From contig NZ_JAUSUW010000019.1 of the NCBI RefSeq assembly GCF_030814435.1, forward strand, positions 1-64,000: 64,000 nucleotides of DNA, written 5' to 3'. The DNA is from Peteryoungia aggregata LMG 23059 (GTDB taxonomy: Bacteria; Pseudomonadota; Alphaproteobacteria; Rhizobiales; Rhizobiaceae). Position numbers and translations under genes: made by a program. The stretch's first letter is position 1. Each line of letters starts with the position of its first letter. The notes beneath the pieces were generated by a model that saw nothing but the letters and a program-made list of their open reading frames with translations, ran no database searches and was not told the origin of the DNA. This document shows, in pieces, positions 33,986 to 41,979 of the stretch.

Positions 33986-34774
33986 ATGCTCGTCCTCTTC
34001 CGCAAGACGCCGATCCTCGGCGCGCTCCTGGCCCAGGTCGTCGCCCTGCCGGTCGTCGCCGCCGTCACCGCGCCGCTCTCGACCATGGTCGAGCGCCTGC
34101 CGCTGATCGTGATCGCCCTTGTGCTGCAGGGAGGGCTTGCGGCGCTACTCTGCGCGCTTTTGCGCCTTCCGCGCTGGTGGCTCTTGATTGCCTTCGTCTT
34201 TCCGCTCGCCATGGGCTCGGCCATGCTGCTCGGCAATCTGCCCGCCTGGCCCTTCGGCATCGCCTTTCTCGTTCTGGCGCTGGTCTTCTCCAACACCACG
34301 CGCGGGCGCGTGCCGCTTTATCTCACCAATGCCGAGACGGCCTCGGTGCTCAAGGACCTGATGAAGGATAGGGCCGCGACCCGCGTGCTGGATCTCGGCT
34401 GCGGTCTGGGCGGCGTGGTCCGCGCGCTCGATGGCGAGGGCCGGCAGGCACGCGGGGTGGAAAACGCCCCCGCCGTCTATCTCGCCGCCCGCCTCGTCTC
34501 AGGCCTGACCGGCAAGGGCGAGATCCGCCTTGGCGACCTCTGGAAGACGGATGTCTCAGAGGAAGATGTCGTCTACGCCTTCCTCTCGCCGGCACCCATG
34601 CCGGCCCTCTGGCAGAAGCTTTCCAGCGAGATGAAACCCGGCAGCCTCTTCGTCTCCAACAGCTTTGCCGTGCCGGATGTCGACCCCGACGAGATCTGGG
34701 AACTGTCGGACAGCCGCAAGACCCGTCTGTTCTTGTATCCGATCGGCAAGACGGAGGAGGGGACGGCGGGGTGA
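33986..34774 (+). CDS. membrane-anchored class I SAM methyltransferase
   Basis: 262 residues. Three or four N-terminal membrane helices (about residues 1-95), then a cytosolic SAM-binding domain with VLDLGCGLGGVVRAL as motif I and GVENAPAVYL as the acidic strand. Membrane-plus-methyltransferase fusions act on lipids, quinones or steroid-like substrates in some families; here unproved. CGGAG precedes the ATG at 33986. Divergent from tetR over the double operator. Confidence 0.75.
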   Translation: MLVLFRKTPILGALLAQVVALPVVAAVTAPLSTMVERLPLIVIALVLQGGLAALLCALLRLPRWWLLIAFVFPLAMGSAMLLGNLPAWPFGIAFLVLALVFSNTTRGRVPLYLTNAETASVLKDLMKDRAATRVLDLGCGLGGVVRALDGEGRQARGVENAPAVYLAARLVSGLTGKGEIRLGDLWKTDVSEEDVVYAFLSPAPMPALWQKLSSEMKPGSLFVSNSFAVPDVDPDEIWELSDSRKTRLFLYPIGKTEEGTAG

Positions 34775-34855
34775 GGTGTTCCCTTCTCCCCGCTTGGCGA
34801 GGAGAAGGTGGCCGCCCATCGACAGGCTCAGGGGCCGGATGGGGGGCGCCGGACA
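34775..34855. repeat. mosaic repeat
   Basis: CCTTCTCCCCGC...GGAGAAGGTGG arms followed by the CATCGACAGGCTCAGGGG module shared with 10083-10240 and 48948-49200. Confidence 0.65.
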
Positions 34856-34897
34856 TCATGGCAAAGGCAGAGCAGATCCCAACTGGTCTTGGTTTGC

Positions 34898-35566
34898 CTA
34901 GGAGGGAGTCGACAGCAGCGCCTCTCGCTCGTCCCTGGACCGAACCATGCGCTGGCGGGCCGCCGCCAGTATTTCCGGGCGCGCCCGCGCCGGCAAGCCG
35001 GCATCAAAGGGTGGAGCCGGTGCGTATTCCAGCGACAGCTGGATCGTCTCCGCCTCATCCTGTCCCATCAGTTCCGCGATGACCGACAGGCCGAAATCGA
35101 TCCCGGATGTGACGCCGCCGGCGGTGATCAGATTGCCGTCGCGTACCACGCGGGCTTCCACTGCGGTGGCCCCGAACCCTGGGAGAAAATCCATGGCGTT
35201 CCAATGCGTCGCTGCGCGTTTCCCAGCAAGCAGCCCGGCCTGGCCGAGGACCAGCGTGCCCGTGCAGACAGAGGTGACGAAGCGCGCTGTCTTCGCCTGC
35301 GCCCGCACGAAGTCGAGCGTTTGGTCGTCTGTCAGAAGCGGGTTGACCCCGCCGCCACCCGGCACGCAGATCACATCGAACGCAGGCGCCTCTTCAAAGT
35401 TGAGGTCTGGCGTGAGCCACAGCCCCGTCGAAGCGCGAACCGGCGCCTTGTCTTTCCAGACCAGATCCACCCGCGCATCACGGGCAGAGCCGAAAACCTC
35501 GTATGGGCCCGTCAGATCGAGCTGCTGCACATTGGGAAAGCATAGAATTCCGAAGCGGATGGACAC
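34898..35566 (-). CDS. DJ-1/PfpI family protein (isonitrile hydratase-like)
   Basis: 222 residues. The nucleophile-elbow cysteine is in SVCTGTLVLGQAGLL, with the following HWNAMDFLPGFGA. N-terminal IRFGILCFPNVQQLDLTGPY is usual for the family. Start GTG 35566 is decided by AGGAG 8 bp upstream; the ATG-less extension to 35626 is unlikely. Divergent to a GlxA-type regulator that has a homologous domain. Confidence 0.85.
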   Translation of the reverse strand: MSIRFGILCFPNVQQLDLTGPYEVFGSARDARVDLVWKDKAPVRASTGLWLTPDLNFEEAPAFDVICVPGGGGVNPLLTDDQTLDFVRAQAKTARFVTSVCTGTLVLGQAGLLAGKRAATHWNAMDFLPGFGATAVEARVVRDGNLITAGGVTSGIDFGLSVIAELMGQDEAETIQLSLEYAPAPPFDAGLPARARPEILAAARQRMVRSRDEREALLSTPS

Positions 35567-35640
35567 TGTTTTTCTCCTGTCTTGACGCCGAGACCATGAC
35601 AGGAAATGGTTTGGCCTGAACGCCAATTACCCCTCGTTTC

Positions 35641-36636
35641 ATGCCAAAGTTGATGCTGATGTCACCCGCTATGCCACGCCGGATTGAGATCCTTGTCTTT
35701 CCAGATGCCCAGCTCCTGGACGCGACAGGGCCGGCACAGGTCTTCGCGTCGGCCAACGAAATGGCGCTCAGAAGCGCCCATCTCGAAAAGGGCCCGCTTT
35801 ATGAAATCGCGCTGGTGGCGGAAATGGCGGAGGTGACCACCAATTCGGGGATCGCGCTCCGCTGTGCGCTGCTCTCGGAAAACCGACCGGCACCCGACAC
35901 CGCGATCGCTGTTGGCGGCAGCGGGGTCAATGCCGCGTGCAGCCGTCCCGCCCTGATCGACTGGGTCCGTGACCGCGCGATCCATGCCCGGCGCATGGCG
36001 TCCGTTTGCAGCGGTGCGTTTCTATTGGCGCAGGCCGGCTTGCTGGATGGTCGCCGTGCCGTGACGCATTGGCATCGCTATGACGAATTCGCCGGGCGGT
36101 TTCCGCAGGTCCGCCTCGAACGCGACCCGATATTTGTGAACGATGGGAATATCTGGACCTCGGCGGGGGTGACGGCCGGGATCGACCTCGCTCTGGCGAT
36201 GGTTGAAGAGGATCACGGCCGCACGCTCGCGCTTGCCGTCGCCCGCGAACTGGTGGTCTTTCTCAAGCGCCCCGGCGGCCAGTCGCAATTCAGCGCGCCC
36301 TTGCGCCTCCAGACCGCAGACGACAGGTTCTCCGATCTTCACGCCTGGATCTCCGCCAATCTGACGCGTCCCCTCACGCTGGACACATTGGCGGACCGAG
36401 CCGGAATGAGCCTTCGATCATTCGCCCGCCACTACCGGCAACGGACAGGCCGCACCCCCGCCGAGGCCGTCGAAATCATCCGGCTGGAGCGGGCGCAAGG
36501 GCTACTGGAAACTGGATCTTCCGTCGAAGTCACCGCCCGCAAATGCGGCTTCGGCTCTACGGAGACTATGCGGCGGGTGTTTCTGCGCAGATTGGGCGTC
36601 GGCCCAAAGGACTGGCAGGAGCGGTTTCATGATTGA
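35641..36636 (+). CDS. GlxA-family AraC transcriptional regulator
   Basis: 331 residues: an N-terminal DJ-1/PfpI-like ligand domain (IEILVFPDAQLLDATGPAQV, with SVCSGAFLLAQAGLLDGRRA) and a C-terminal AraC double HTH (LADRAGMSLRSFARHYRQRT, then ARKCGFGSTETMRRVFLRR). Such proteins regulate an adjacent enzyme gene. The divergent DJ-1 gene is the likely target. No strong ribosome site; a start at 35671 is possible. Confidence 0.9.
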   Translation: MPKLMLMSPAMPRRIEILVFPDAQLLDATGPAQVFASANEMALRSAHLEKGPLYEIALVAEMAEVTTNSGIALRCALLSENRPAPDTAIAVGGSGVNAACSRPALIDWVRDRAIHARRMASVCSGAFLLAQAGLLDGRRAVTHWHRYDEFAGRFPQVRLERDPIFVNDGNIWTSAGVTAGIDLALAMVEEDHGRTLALAVARELVVFLKRPGGQSQFSAPLRLQTADDRFSDLHAWISANLTRPLTLDTLADRAGMSLRSFARHYRQRTGRTPAEAVEIIRLERAQGLLETGSSVEVTARKCGFGSTETMRRVFLRRLGVGPKDWQERFHD

Positions 36637-36839
36637 GAATGGGCACCGAGATGGTGCTGGCTCTGCCGATCGCATCCGCTCCTCGGGGACCTGTCGTCCC
36701 ACGGCGATCTGCAATTTGATGTCGGCTTCAAAAGCCTTGCGGATGAGATCTGGCGGGAGGCATCCGGTTTGCGCCAATTGCGGACATGGCGAGCCTCGCT
36801 TGATGCTCTATAGTACGCATGATTGATAGGAGATTATTC

Positions 36840-37280
36840 ATGCGGTCACGGCCATCTTCCCGGCTATTGGTCATCGACCAATTCGGTTGCGTTCTGCTTT
36901 TCAAATTTTCTCATTCCTCGGGGCCCTTGATTGGTAAAACATACTGGGCAACGCCTGGTGGTGCGGTCGACGAGGGTGAAACTTTTGAGGCGGCGGCATT
37001 GCGAGAGTTGGAAGAAGAGACTGGCCTCGTTGGCCTCGATTTGACCGGCGAAGTTGGCCGTCGGTCCTTTGAGCTTCCCCTGACGAGCGGTGAGGTTGTT
37101 TGGGCGGAGGAGAGGTTCTTTGGCATCCGAGCCGAACGAAGTCCCATCTCCGACACCGGTTGGACCGAGAATGAACGAGAAGTGATGGCCGATCATCGCT
37201 GGTGGTCCGAACAAGAGCTTCGAGAAACTTGCGACACCATATTCCCTGACGGCCTCATAGACTTGCTGAGCAAGGTATGA
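36840..37280 (+). CDS. NUDIX hydrolase
   Basis: 146 residues. Complete Nudix box from GGAVDEGETFEAAALREL to EEETGL. Hydrolyses a nucleoside diphosphate linked to another moiety; substrate unknown. The start ATG at 36840 is set by AGGAG 8 nt upstream, preferred to ATG 36819. Sequence is somewhat AT-richer than neighbouring genes. Confidence 0.87.
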   Translation: MRSRPSSRLLVIDQFGCVLLFKFSHSSGPLIGKTYWATPGGAVDEGETFEAAALRELEEETGLVGLDLTGEVGRRSFELPLTSGEVVWAEERFFGIRAERSPISDTGWTENEREVMADHRWWSEQELRETCDTIFPDGLIDLLSKV

Positions 37281-37421
37281 CCGCAATGGGCCGACAGCCG
37301 GCATTGCCGCTTTGCCCCGGAAGCGGTCATGGGAAAGCCGGGGCCACAAGCCCGCGCATCCGGCACAATCGTCAGGCCATGCAACGGTAGCGCGCGATCA
37401 GCCTGTTGAAACTGCAGCAGC

Positions 37422-37877
37422 CTATGTTGAAGCGTCACGGTCTGTATCGAGGAATTTTCGCAACACTTCGAGATCAGGAAGCAAGCGCGCGACGAGGTCA
37501 GGGGGGAGGGCTGCTGCAATCCGTTTGAGATCGGGTGCGAGTGCGTCGATCGCATCCTGCCGGAACGTTCGCCCTGCATCCGTGATATGAACCAGTTTTG
37601 ACCGGCCATCCCTCGGGTTCTTGCGGATCTCGATCAGGCCTGCCTGTTCCAGAACCGCCAATGAGTGCGTCATCGATGTCTTGGGCACCTGAAACGCGCG
37701 GGCCATGGCAACAGGCGTGCGGCCATCGCCAACGCGGACCAGATGATTCAACACATGAAATTGCGCTGCGACGAAGCCCGGCGGCAACCGGGCTTCCAGC
37801 AGGGCGCGTGACAGCTGTTCAATGATACCGATTTCGTTGAAGAGCCGGAAATAGTCCGGCAGTCCGCTTTCAGGCAT
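37422..37877 (-). CDS. MarR-family transcriptional regulator
   Basis: 151 residues. Winged-helix core TPVAMARAFQVPKTSMTHSL with the wing NPRDGRSKLVHITDAG. It overlaps the 3' end of the nitroreductase gene by 8 bp, second in a two-gene operon. Binds probably to the long palindrome upstream of the operon. Confidence 0.92.
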   Translation of the reverse strand: MPESGLPDYFRLFNEIGIIEQLSRALLEARLPPGFVAAQFHVLNHLVRVGDGRTPVAMARAFQVPKTSMTHSLAVLEQAGLIEIRKNPRDGRSKLVHITDAGRTFRQDAIDALAPDLKRIAAALPPDLVARLLPDLEVLRKFLDTDRDAST

Positions 37878-39018
37878 TCATGATCCTGCTCTCCAAAGGC
37901 CAACGCGGGCTGTTTCCCACAACCGGACCATAGCCGATGCGCGACAGCATTTGAACAGTGCCCCCGTCTGGTGCAAGGCGTTCATGCACTTGGTCATAGG
38001 GTCCTGCCATCTCCGGAAACTCCTGCAGGGCCTGGCTGAGGGGCTGGAACCCAAGTCCCAGAGCCGTCGCCGCCAGGTTGACGCGCAGCCAGTCTGCGCC
38101 CGTGGCGAGCTGCGTTTCGCGGCTGTTGTCGGCGGTGACCAGCCAGACATGTCCCATCGCGGTATCGGCATTGGCGTAGACCGCGTCCATGCCGGACTTG
38201 AAGGCGAAGCTCGTCGGGTCAGCCGCCATTTCACGGCTGAACATGCCTGTCAGGTGCATGGTTTCAAACAGTGGCCCCGAGAAGTCGATGCCATCAGGGT
38301 TGGCATCCACTTCCTGGCGTCCGATGCGGAACAGATCGACGCTCTCCTGATAGGTGTGCAGCGTTTCGACCTCGATACGAAGCGCTTCACGCGTCAACGC
38401 GCGCAATTCTGCTGTTTCCGCCGGGTCGACGGTGCCGCCGAACCGCGTGCCGTTGCTGGCTGCCGCAGCCATCTGCGTCAACATGTCGGGTGCAAGCGGG
38501 CGGCTCATGTCGAACGGTTCCTTGTTGGAGCGCCGGGCAGGCACCAGGGCGAAGAGGGGATCGCGCTTAACCGCCGGATCAGCTGTCAGGGTGATGCGCG
38601 CGATGGGCCGTTGGTCTAGGGCCGTGGCGCTGCTGCCCAGGGGGAACAGCGTCATGTCGGCGCGATGGCCCTCTTCTGCTGCGGCCATGCGCAGGAGTTC
38701 CAGAAAACACCCCAGACCGATCACGATCTGCCGGTTGAAGGGATCGGTGTATGGCAACAGGCGGTCAGTATCCACATGCAGCGTGATGACATCGTCCTCG
38801 GATACATCTGCCAGCCAAGGCTGGCGATTGTGCGGGTTCGGGGCCAGGAGCGCCCATGACAGGGCCCGCATCCGCAGGTCCTCATAGCCGCCCGCGCGTT
38901 GCCAAGGAAGGTAAGCCGTTTGCGGCATGCGTGTCGCCGTGTATCCGAAGGCACCACCGGCTGCCAGAACAGCTCCGCCGCCAACAAGGAAAATCATCTT
39001 GCGCCGTGTCAGGTTCAT
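37870..39018 (-). CDS. Acg-like nitroreductase-family protein, Tat-exported
   Basis: About 382 residues. Begins with a twin-arginine signal (LTRRKMIFLVGGGAVLAAGG), so export of a folded flavoprotein is predicted. Body: APNPHNRQPWLADV and a C-terminal nitroreductase-like FMN domain in the style of mycobacterial Acg. Start ATG 39018 has GGAG 6 nt upstream; ATGs at 39030 and 39024 are alternatives. First gene of the operon with marR. Confidence 0.8.
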   Translation of the reverse strand: MNLTRRKMIFLVGGGAVLAAGGAFGYTATRMPQTAYLPWQRAGGYEDLRMRALSWALLAPNPHNRQPWLADVSEDDVITLHVDTDRLLPYTDPFNRQIVIGLGCFLELLRMAAAEEGHRADMTLFPLGSSATALDQRPIARITLTADPAVKRDPLFALVPARRSNKEPFDMSRPLAPDMLTQMAAAASNGTRFGGTVDPAETAELRALTREALRIEVETLHTYQESVDLFRIGRQEVDANPDGIDFSGPLFETMHLTGMFSREMAADPTSFAFKSGMDAVYANADTAMGHVWLVTADNSRETQLATGADWLRVNLAATALGLGFQPLSQALQEFPEMAGPYDQVHERLAPDGGTVQMLSRIGYGPVVGNSPRWPLESRIMNA

Positions 39019-39027
39019 CGCCATCTC

Positions 39028-39071
39028 CATTAGTACGACATCGCACCATATAGTGCGATGTCGTACTAATG
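39028..39071 (-). promoter_or_regulatory. 19-bp-arm palindrome, MarR operator over the promoter
   Basis: CATTAGTACGACATCGCAC (39028-39046), spacer CATATA, and the perfect complement 39053-39071. On the minus strand TATATG in the loop is a fair -10 and the transcript would start within the second arm. Its edge is 9 bp upstream of the chosen start codon. A bound MarR dimer pair would block transcription. Confidence 0.78.
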
Positions 39072-39285
39072 TCCAGTGGCATCGGACTTTGACCCTTTGT
39101 CCAGGAGGCAGCACCGAGGCAAACCGCTGATGCTGACCGCCCGTTCAAGGCCCAGGGCGGACGTTGGCGTCCTGCGGTGTTCTGGCCGCGTTCGTCTTTT
39201 GCGTTGGAAAAGCAGTCAGATTGGAGGCGGGCCCATCGACGCCCAAACTCTGAGCCCCGGCTGTCACCGGTTGGGAGCCCAACCT

Positions 39286-39637
39286 GCCTCACGCCACCAC
39301 CCGCTGGTCCATCTCGGTCATGCTGACGCGCCAGCTGTTGCGGCCGTCGCTCTTGGCGGCGTAGAGCGCCCGGTCGGCGGTATGGGCATGGGCGATACCG
39401 AGCTGGCGGACCGCCCGGCGCAGGCTTTCGGCAAGGGCCGCTGCCGTATCCGTATCGGCGTCAGCCAGGATCGCGACGAATTCCTCGCCGCCGTGGCGGG
39501 CGAGATGTGCTTCGATCGGCAATGCCCGGCGCATGGCGCGGGCCACACGCTTGAGGCAGTCGTCGCCGGCACCATGGCCATAGGCGTCGTTATAGGCCTT
39601 GCAGTGGTCGACATCGGCGACCAGCAGCACCACGCGA
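39286..39637 (-). pseudogene. duplicated 3' fragment of the GGDEF gene
   Basis: Nearly identical to 40480-40915, the C-terminal GGDEF half of the cyclase gene. It keeps the HGGEEF site and the same C-terminus, but lacks the sensor and membrane part. It also has an in-frame 90-bp (30-codon) deletion between the direct repeats CGGTCGGCGGT and CGGTCGCCGGT. Phe to Cys in VADVDHCKAY. No promoter or start of its own: a dead copy. Confidence 0.85.
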
Positions 39638-39660
39638 CAGATCGGCAGCCAGAAAGAAGC

Positions 39661-40266
39661 TCAGCCGGGTTGAAGCTCTTCAATCCAGACATGTCCTGGA
39701 TGCAGCACCTCCAGCCATCGACGAAGGGTGGATTTATCACTGGATTCCAAGCGAGGTAAGGCATTGCGGAAGTCCCCGTGATCTTTGTCGCGGGCGTGCT
39801 TGGCTTTGAAGAGCAGAACGATGTGCGGTGCCAGATATCGGATGCCGCCGGCTGTTGCGCGGATGGCTTTGGTTCGCGGCAAGGTGAAAGATGGATCACG
39901 TTTGTAGACCCACATATCCGGCGATCCCCGATCGACCATCATGTCGACGCGCCAGCGACCGGCGCCAATATCCGCACCCCACTGCTGCCAAACATCCGTG
40001 GGCAGTGGTTCTACGAGGGGGAGATGGTCAAGTTTGCCATCCTTCGCTGTGAAGAACTCCAGATCCGACAGGGCGCCGCGATAGCGTTGAGCCTGGCAGG
40101 CAAGCACCGAGAACTCCAAGTCTTCATGCGCACGGGTCGGCTCGCCGTGCCAAAGGTCCAGGGCCCAGCCGCCAACGATGTACCAGTCGGTGTTAGACAC
40201 GCCGAGGCGAGCGAACAACTCATCCGGGGACCAAGCCTCCCAAGCATCATCTGGCGGTGGCTGCAT
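39661..40266 (-). CDS. minimal nucleotidyltransferase, ANT(2'')/LinB-like
   Basis: 201 residues. DWYIVGGWALDLWHGEPTRA then HEDLEFSV fits the GGWAxD...TRxHxDxE pattern of aminoglycoside/lincosamide nucleotidyltransferase-like proteins. The distal YLAPHIVLLFKAKHARDKDH is also shared. A resistance function is only one possibility; many relatives have unknown substrates. It sits between two copies of the GGDEF 3' end. ATG 40266 taken as the start. Confidence 0.72.
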   Translation of the reverse strand: MQPPPDDAWEAWSPDELFARLGVSNTDWYIVGGWALDLWHGEPTRAHEDLEFSVLACQAQRYRGALSDLEFFTAKDGKLDHLPLVEPLPTDVWQQWGADIGAGRWRVDMMVDRGSPDMWVYKRDPSFTLPRTKAIRATAGGIRYLAPHIVLLFKAKHARDKDHGDFRNALPRLESSDKSTLRRWLEVLHPGHVWIEELQPG

Positions 40267-40476
40267 TGAGGCATTGCTCCTGAAGGGACAAGAACGCCTG
40301 ATACGTGAGCTGACCCCCATGTTCAATGGCGGCTTCGGGCCGATGGCGGACGTCAGCGGTGGATGCGCTGGCCGCTTTCATTTTTTGAGTTCGAGAAGCA
40401 GGCAGTCCGCTCTCCCACCCCTCAAAACCGCCACTGCTCAAACACGAGGCGGCGGCGCCCAATCAGCCTCAAGCCC

Positions 40477-41667
40477 TCACGCCACCACCCGCTGGTCCAT
40501 CTCGGTCATGCTGACGCGCCAGCTGTTGCGGCCGTCGCTCTTGGCGGCGTAGAGCGCCCGGTCGGCGGTCTCCAGCAGTTGCTCGAAATCGCCGTCGCTG
40601 CGGATCGGCCCGCAGGCAGCCCCCACGCTGATCGTCACATGCTGGTTGCGGTCGCCGGTATGGGCATGGGCGATGCCGAGCTGGCGGACCGCCCGGCGCA
40701 GGCTTTCGGCAAGGGCCGCTGCCCTATCCGTATCGGCGTCAGCCAGGATCGCGACGAATTCCTCGCCGCCGTGGCGGGCGAGATGGGCCTCGATCGGCAA
40801 TGCCCGGCGCATGGCGCGGGCCACGCGCTTCAGGCAATCGTCGCCGGCGCCATGGCCATAGGCGTCGTTATAGGCCTTGAAGTGGTCGACATCGGCGACC
40901 AGCAGCACCACGCGGGAGGCTGCATCCGGTGTCTCGGTCATCAGCCGCGAAAGCTCCATCTCCGTGCCGCGCCGGTTCGACAGGCGGGTCAGCGGATCGG
41001 TGACGGAAAGCCGTGCCAGATCCTTGTTCTGTCGGGACAATTCCCGTTTCAGCGCCTCGTTCTCCTCCATCTGCAGATGGCTGGTCAGCGCCTCCACCTC
41101 CAGCTGATAGGAAACGAGCAGCGTCATGATCACGGTCGGCATGTAGACCGCAAGATGCTGGATCACATAGGCGGGCGTGGCACCTTCCAGGAACCAGATC
41201 GCCGAATAGTTCAGGCAGAAGGTAAAGACGCTGGCGCGCAGCGCCGGGCGGAAGGGCGAGGCAGCGGCAATCGTGATCGCCATCTGGAAGCTGGCGGCGG
41301 CGTAGAAATAGGTGAGCACGCCGGGGCTCGAACTTGAGACCAGGATCGCACACCAACAGACATTGGCAAACAGCGCCACGAGGATCGCGGCGATCTCCTT
41401 CTTCTCCACCGGATGGTCTGCGCCGATATAGACGACGAGGCCGATCGCGATCGGCAGCATGACGCCGAAGCGCAGTGTCGCCGACAGCAGGGTGACATCA
41501 CCGAGCAACCACAGATCGAAAAGGAAGCAGATGAGGTAGAAGATCAAGACGCAGAGCACGGCGGCCCGCAGCATGCGGCTGCGAAGGGGCGCGCGCGATT
41601 GCAGAAAAGCCGCATATTGTTCCGCCGTCATGCGGGGGCGTGCGGGAAGTCCGAGCCATCTCATCAT
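40477..41667 (-). CDS. diguanylate cyclase, membrane GGDEF protein
   Basis: 396 residues: about six membrane helices (residues 35-195), a short coiled linker, then a GGDEF domain starting at LSVTDPLTRLSNRRGTEMEL with active site GGEEF. No RxxD inhibitory site directly before it, so product inhibition may be absent. Makes c-di-GMP. Its 3' half is duplicated at 39286-39637. Confidence 0.92.
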   Translation of the reverse strand: MMRWLGLPARPRMTAEQYAAFLQSRAPLRSRMLRAAVLCVLIFYLICFLFDLWLLGDVTLLSATLRFGVMLPIAIGLVVYIGADHPVEKKEIAAILVALFANVCWCAILVSSSSPGVLTYFYAAASFQMAITIAAASPFRPALRASVFTFCLNYSAIWFLEGATPAYVIQHLAVYMPTVIMTLLVSYQLEVEALTSHLQMEENEALKRELSRQNKDLARLSVTDPLTRLSNRRGTEMELSRLMTETPDAASRVVLLVADVDHFKAYNDAYGHGAGDDCLKRVARAMRRALPIEAHLARHGGEEFVAILADADTDRAAALAESLRRAVRQLGIAHAHTGDRNQHVTISVGAACGPIRSDGDFEQLLETADRALYAAKSDGRNSWRVSMTEMDQRVVA

Positions 41668-41979
41668 GGATGTCCAATCACCGATTGAAAATATGTGTCC
41701 TTCGAAATCGCCGTGAACCTAGCGGCGTCCCCCTTAATTTGGGGTGAAGGTTGTGTCCCAATACGAGAAATGAGGGATGAACAAAGAGGCCATGGTAAAC
41801 AAAGGGTAAAGCCGGGCACACAGCGCCAGAAATACCAGAATTTTCTGTTTCAATTCAGGATGGTATCGTCTTCGTGCCGCTTCGGGACGCGCCGAAACAC
41901 ATCCTGATGGCCGAATCAGGCCTTTCCATGTCGCGGATCTTCGCCGGGGTCGTTACCCCTTCGTAAACCTGCAATTGTC
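41668..41979. other. gap between the cyclase and the PBP gene
   Basis: 312 bp upstream of the cyclase and downstream of the PBP gene. AT-rich patches (AAACAAAGGGTAAA and nearby) suggest the cyclase promoter. No gene or defined site recognised. Confidence 0.35.
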
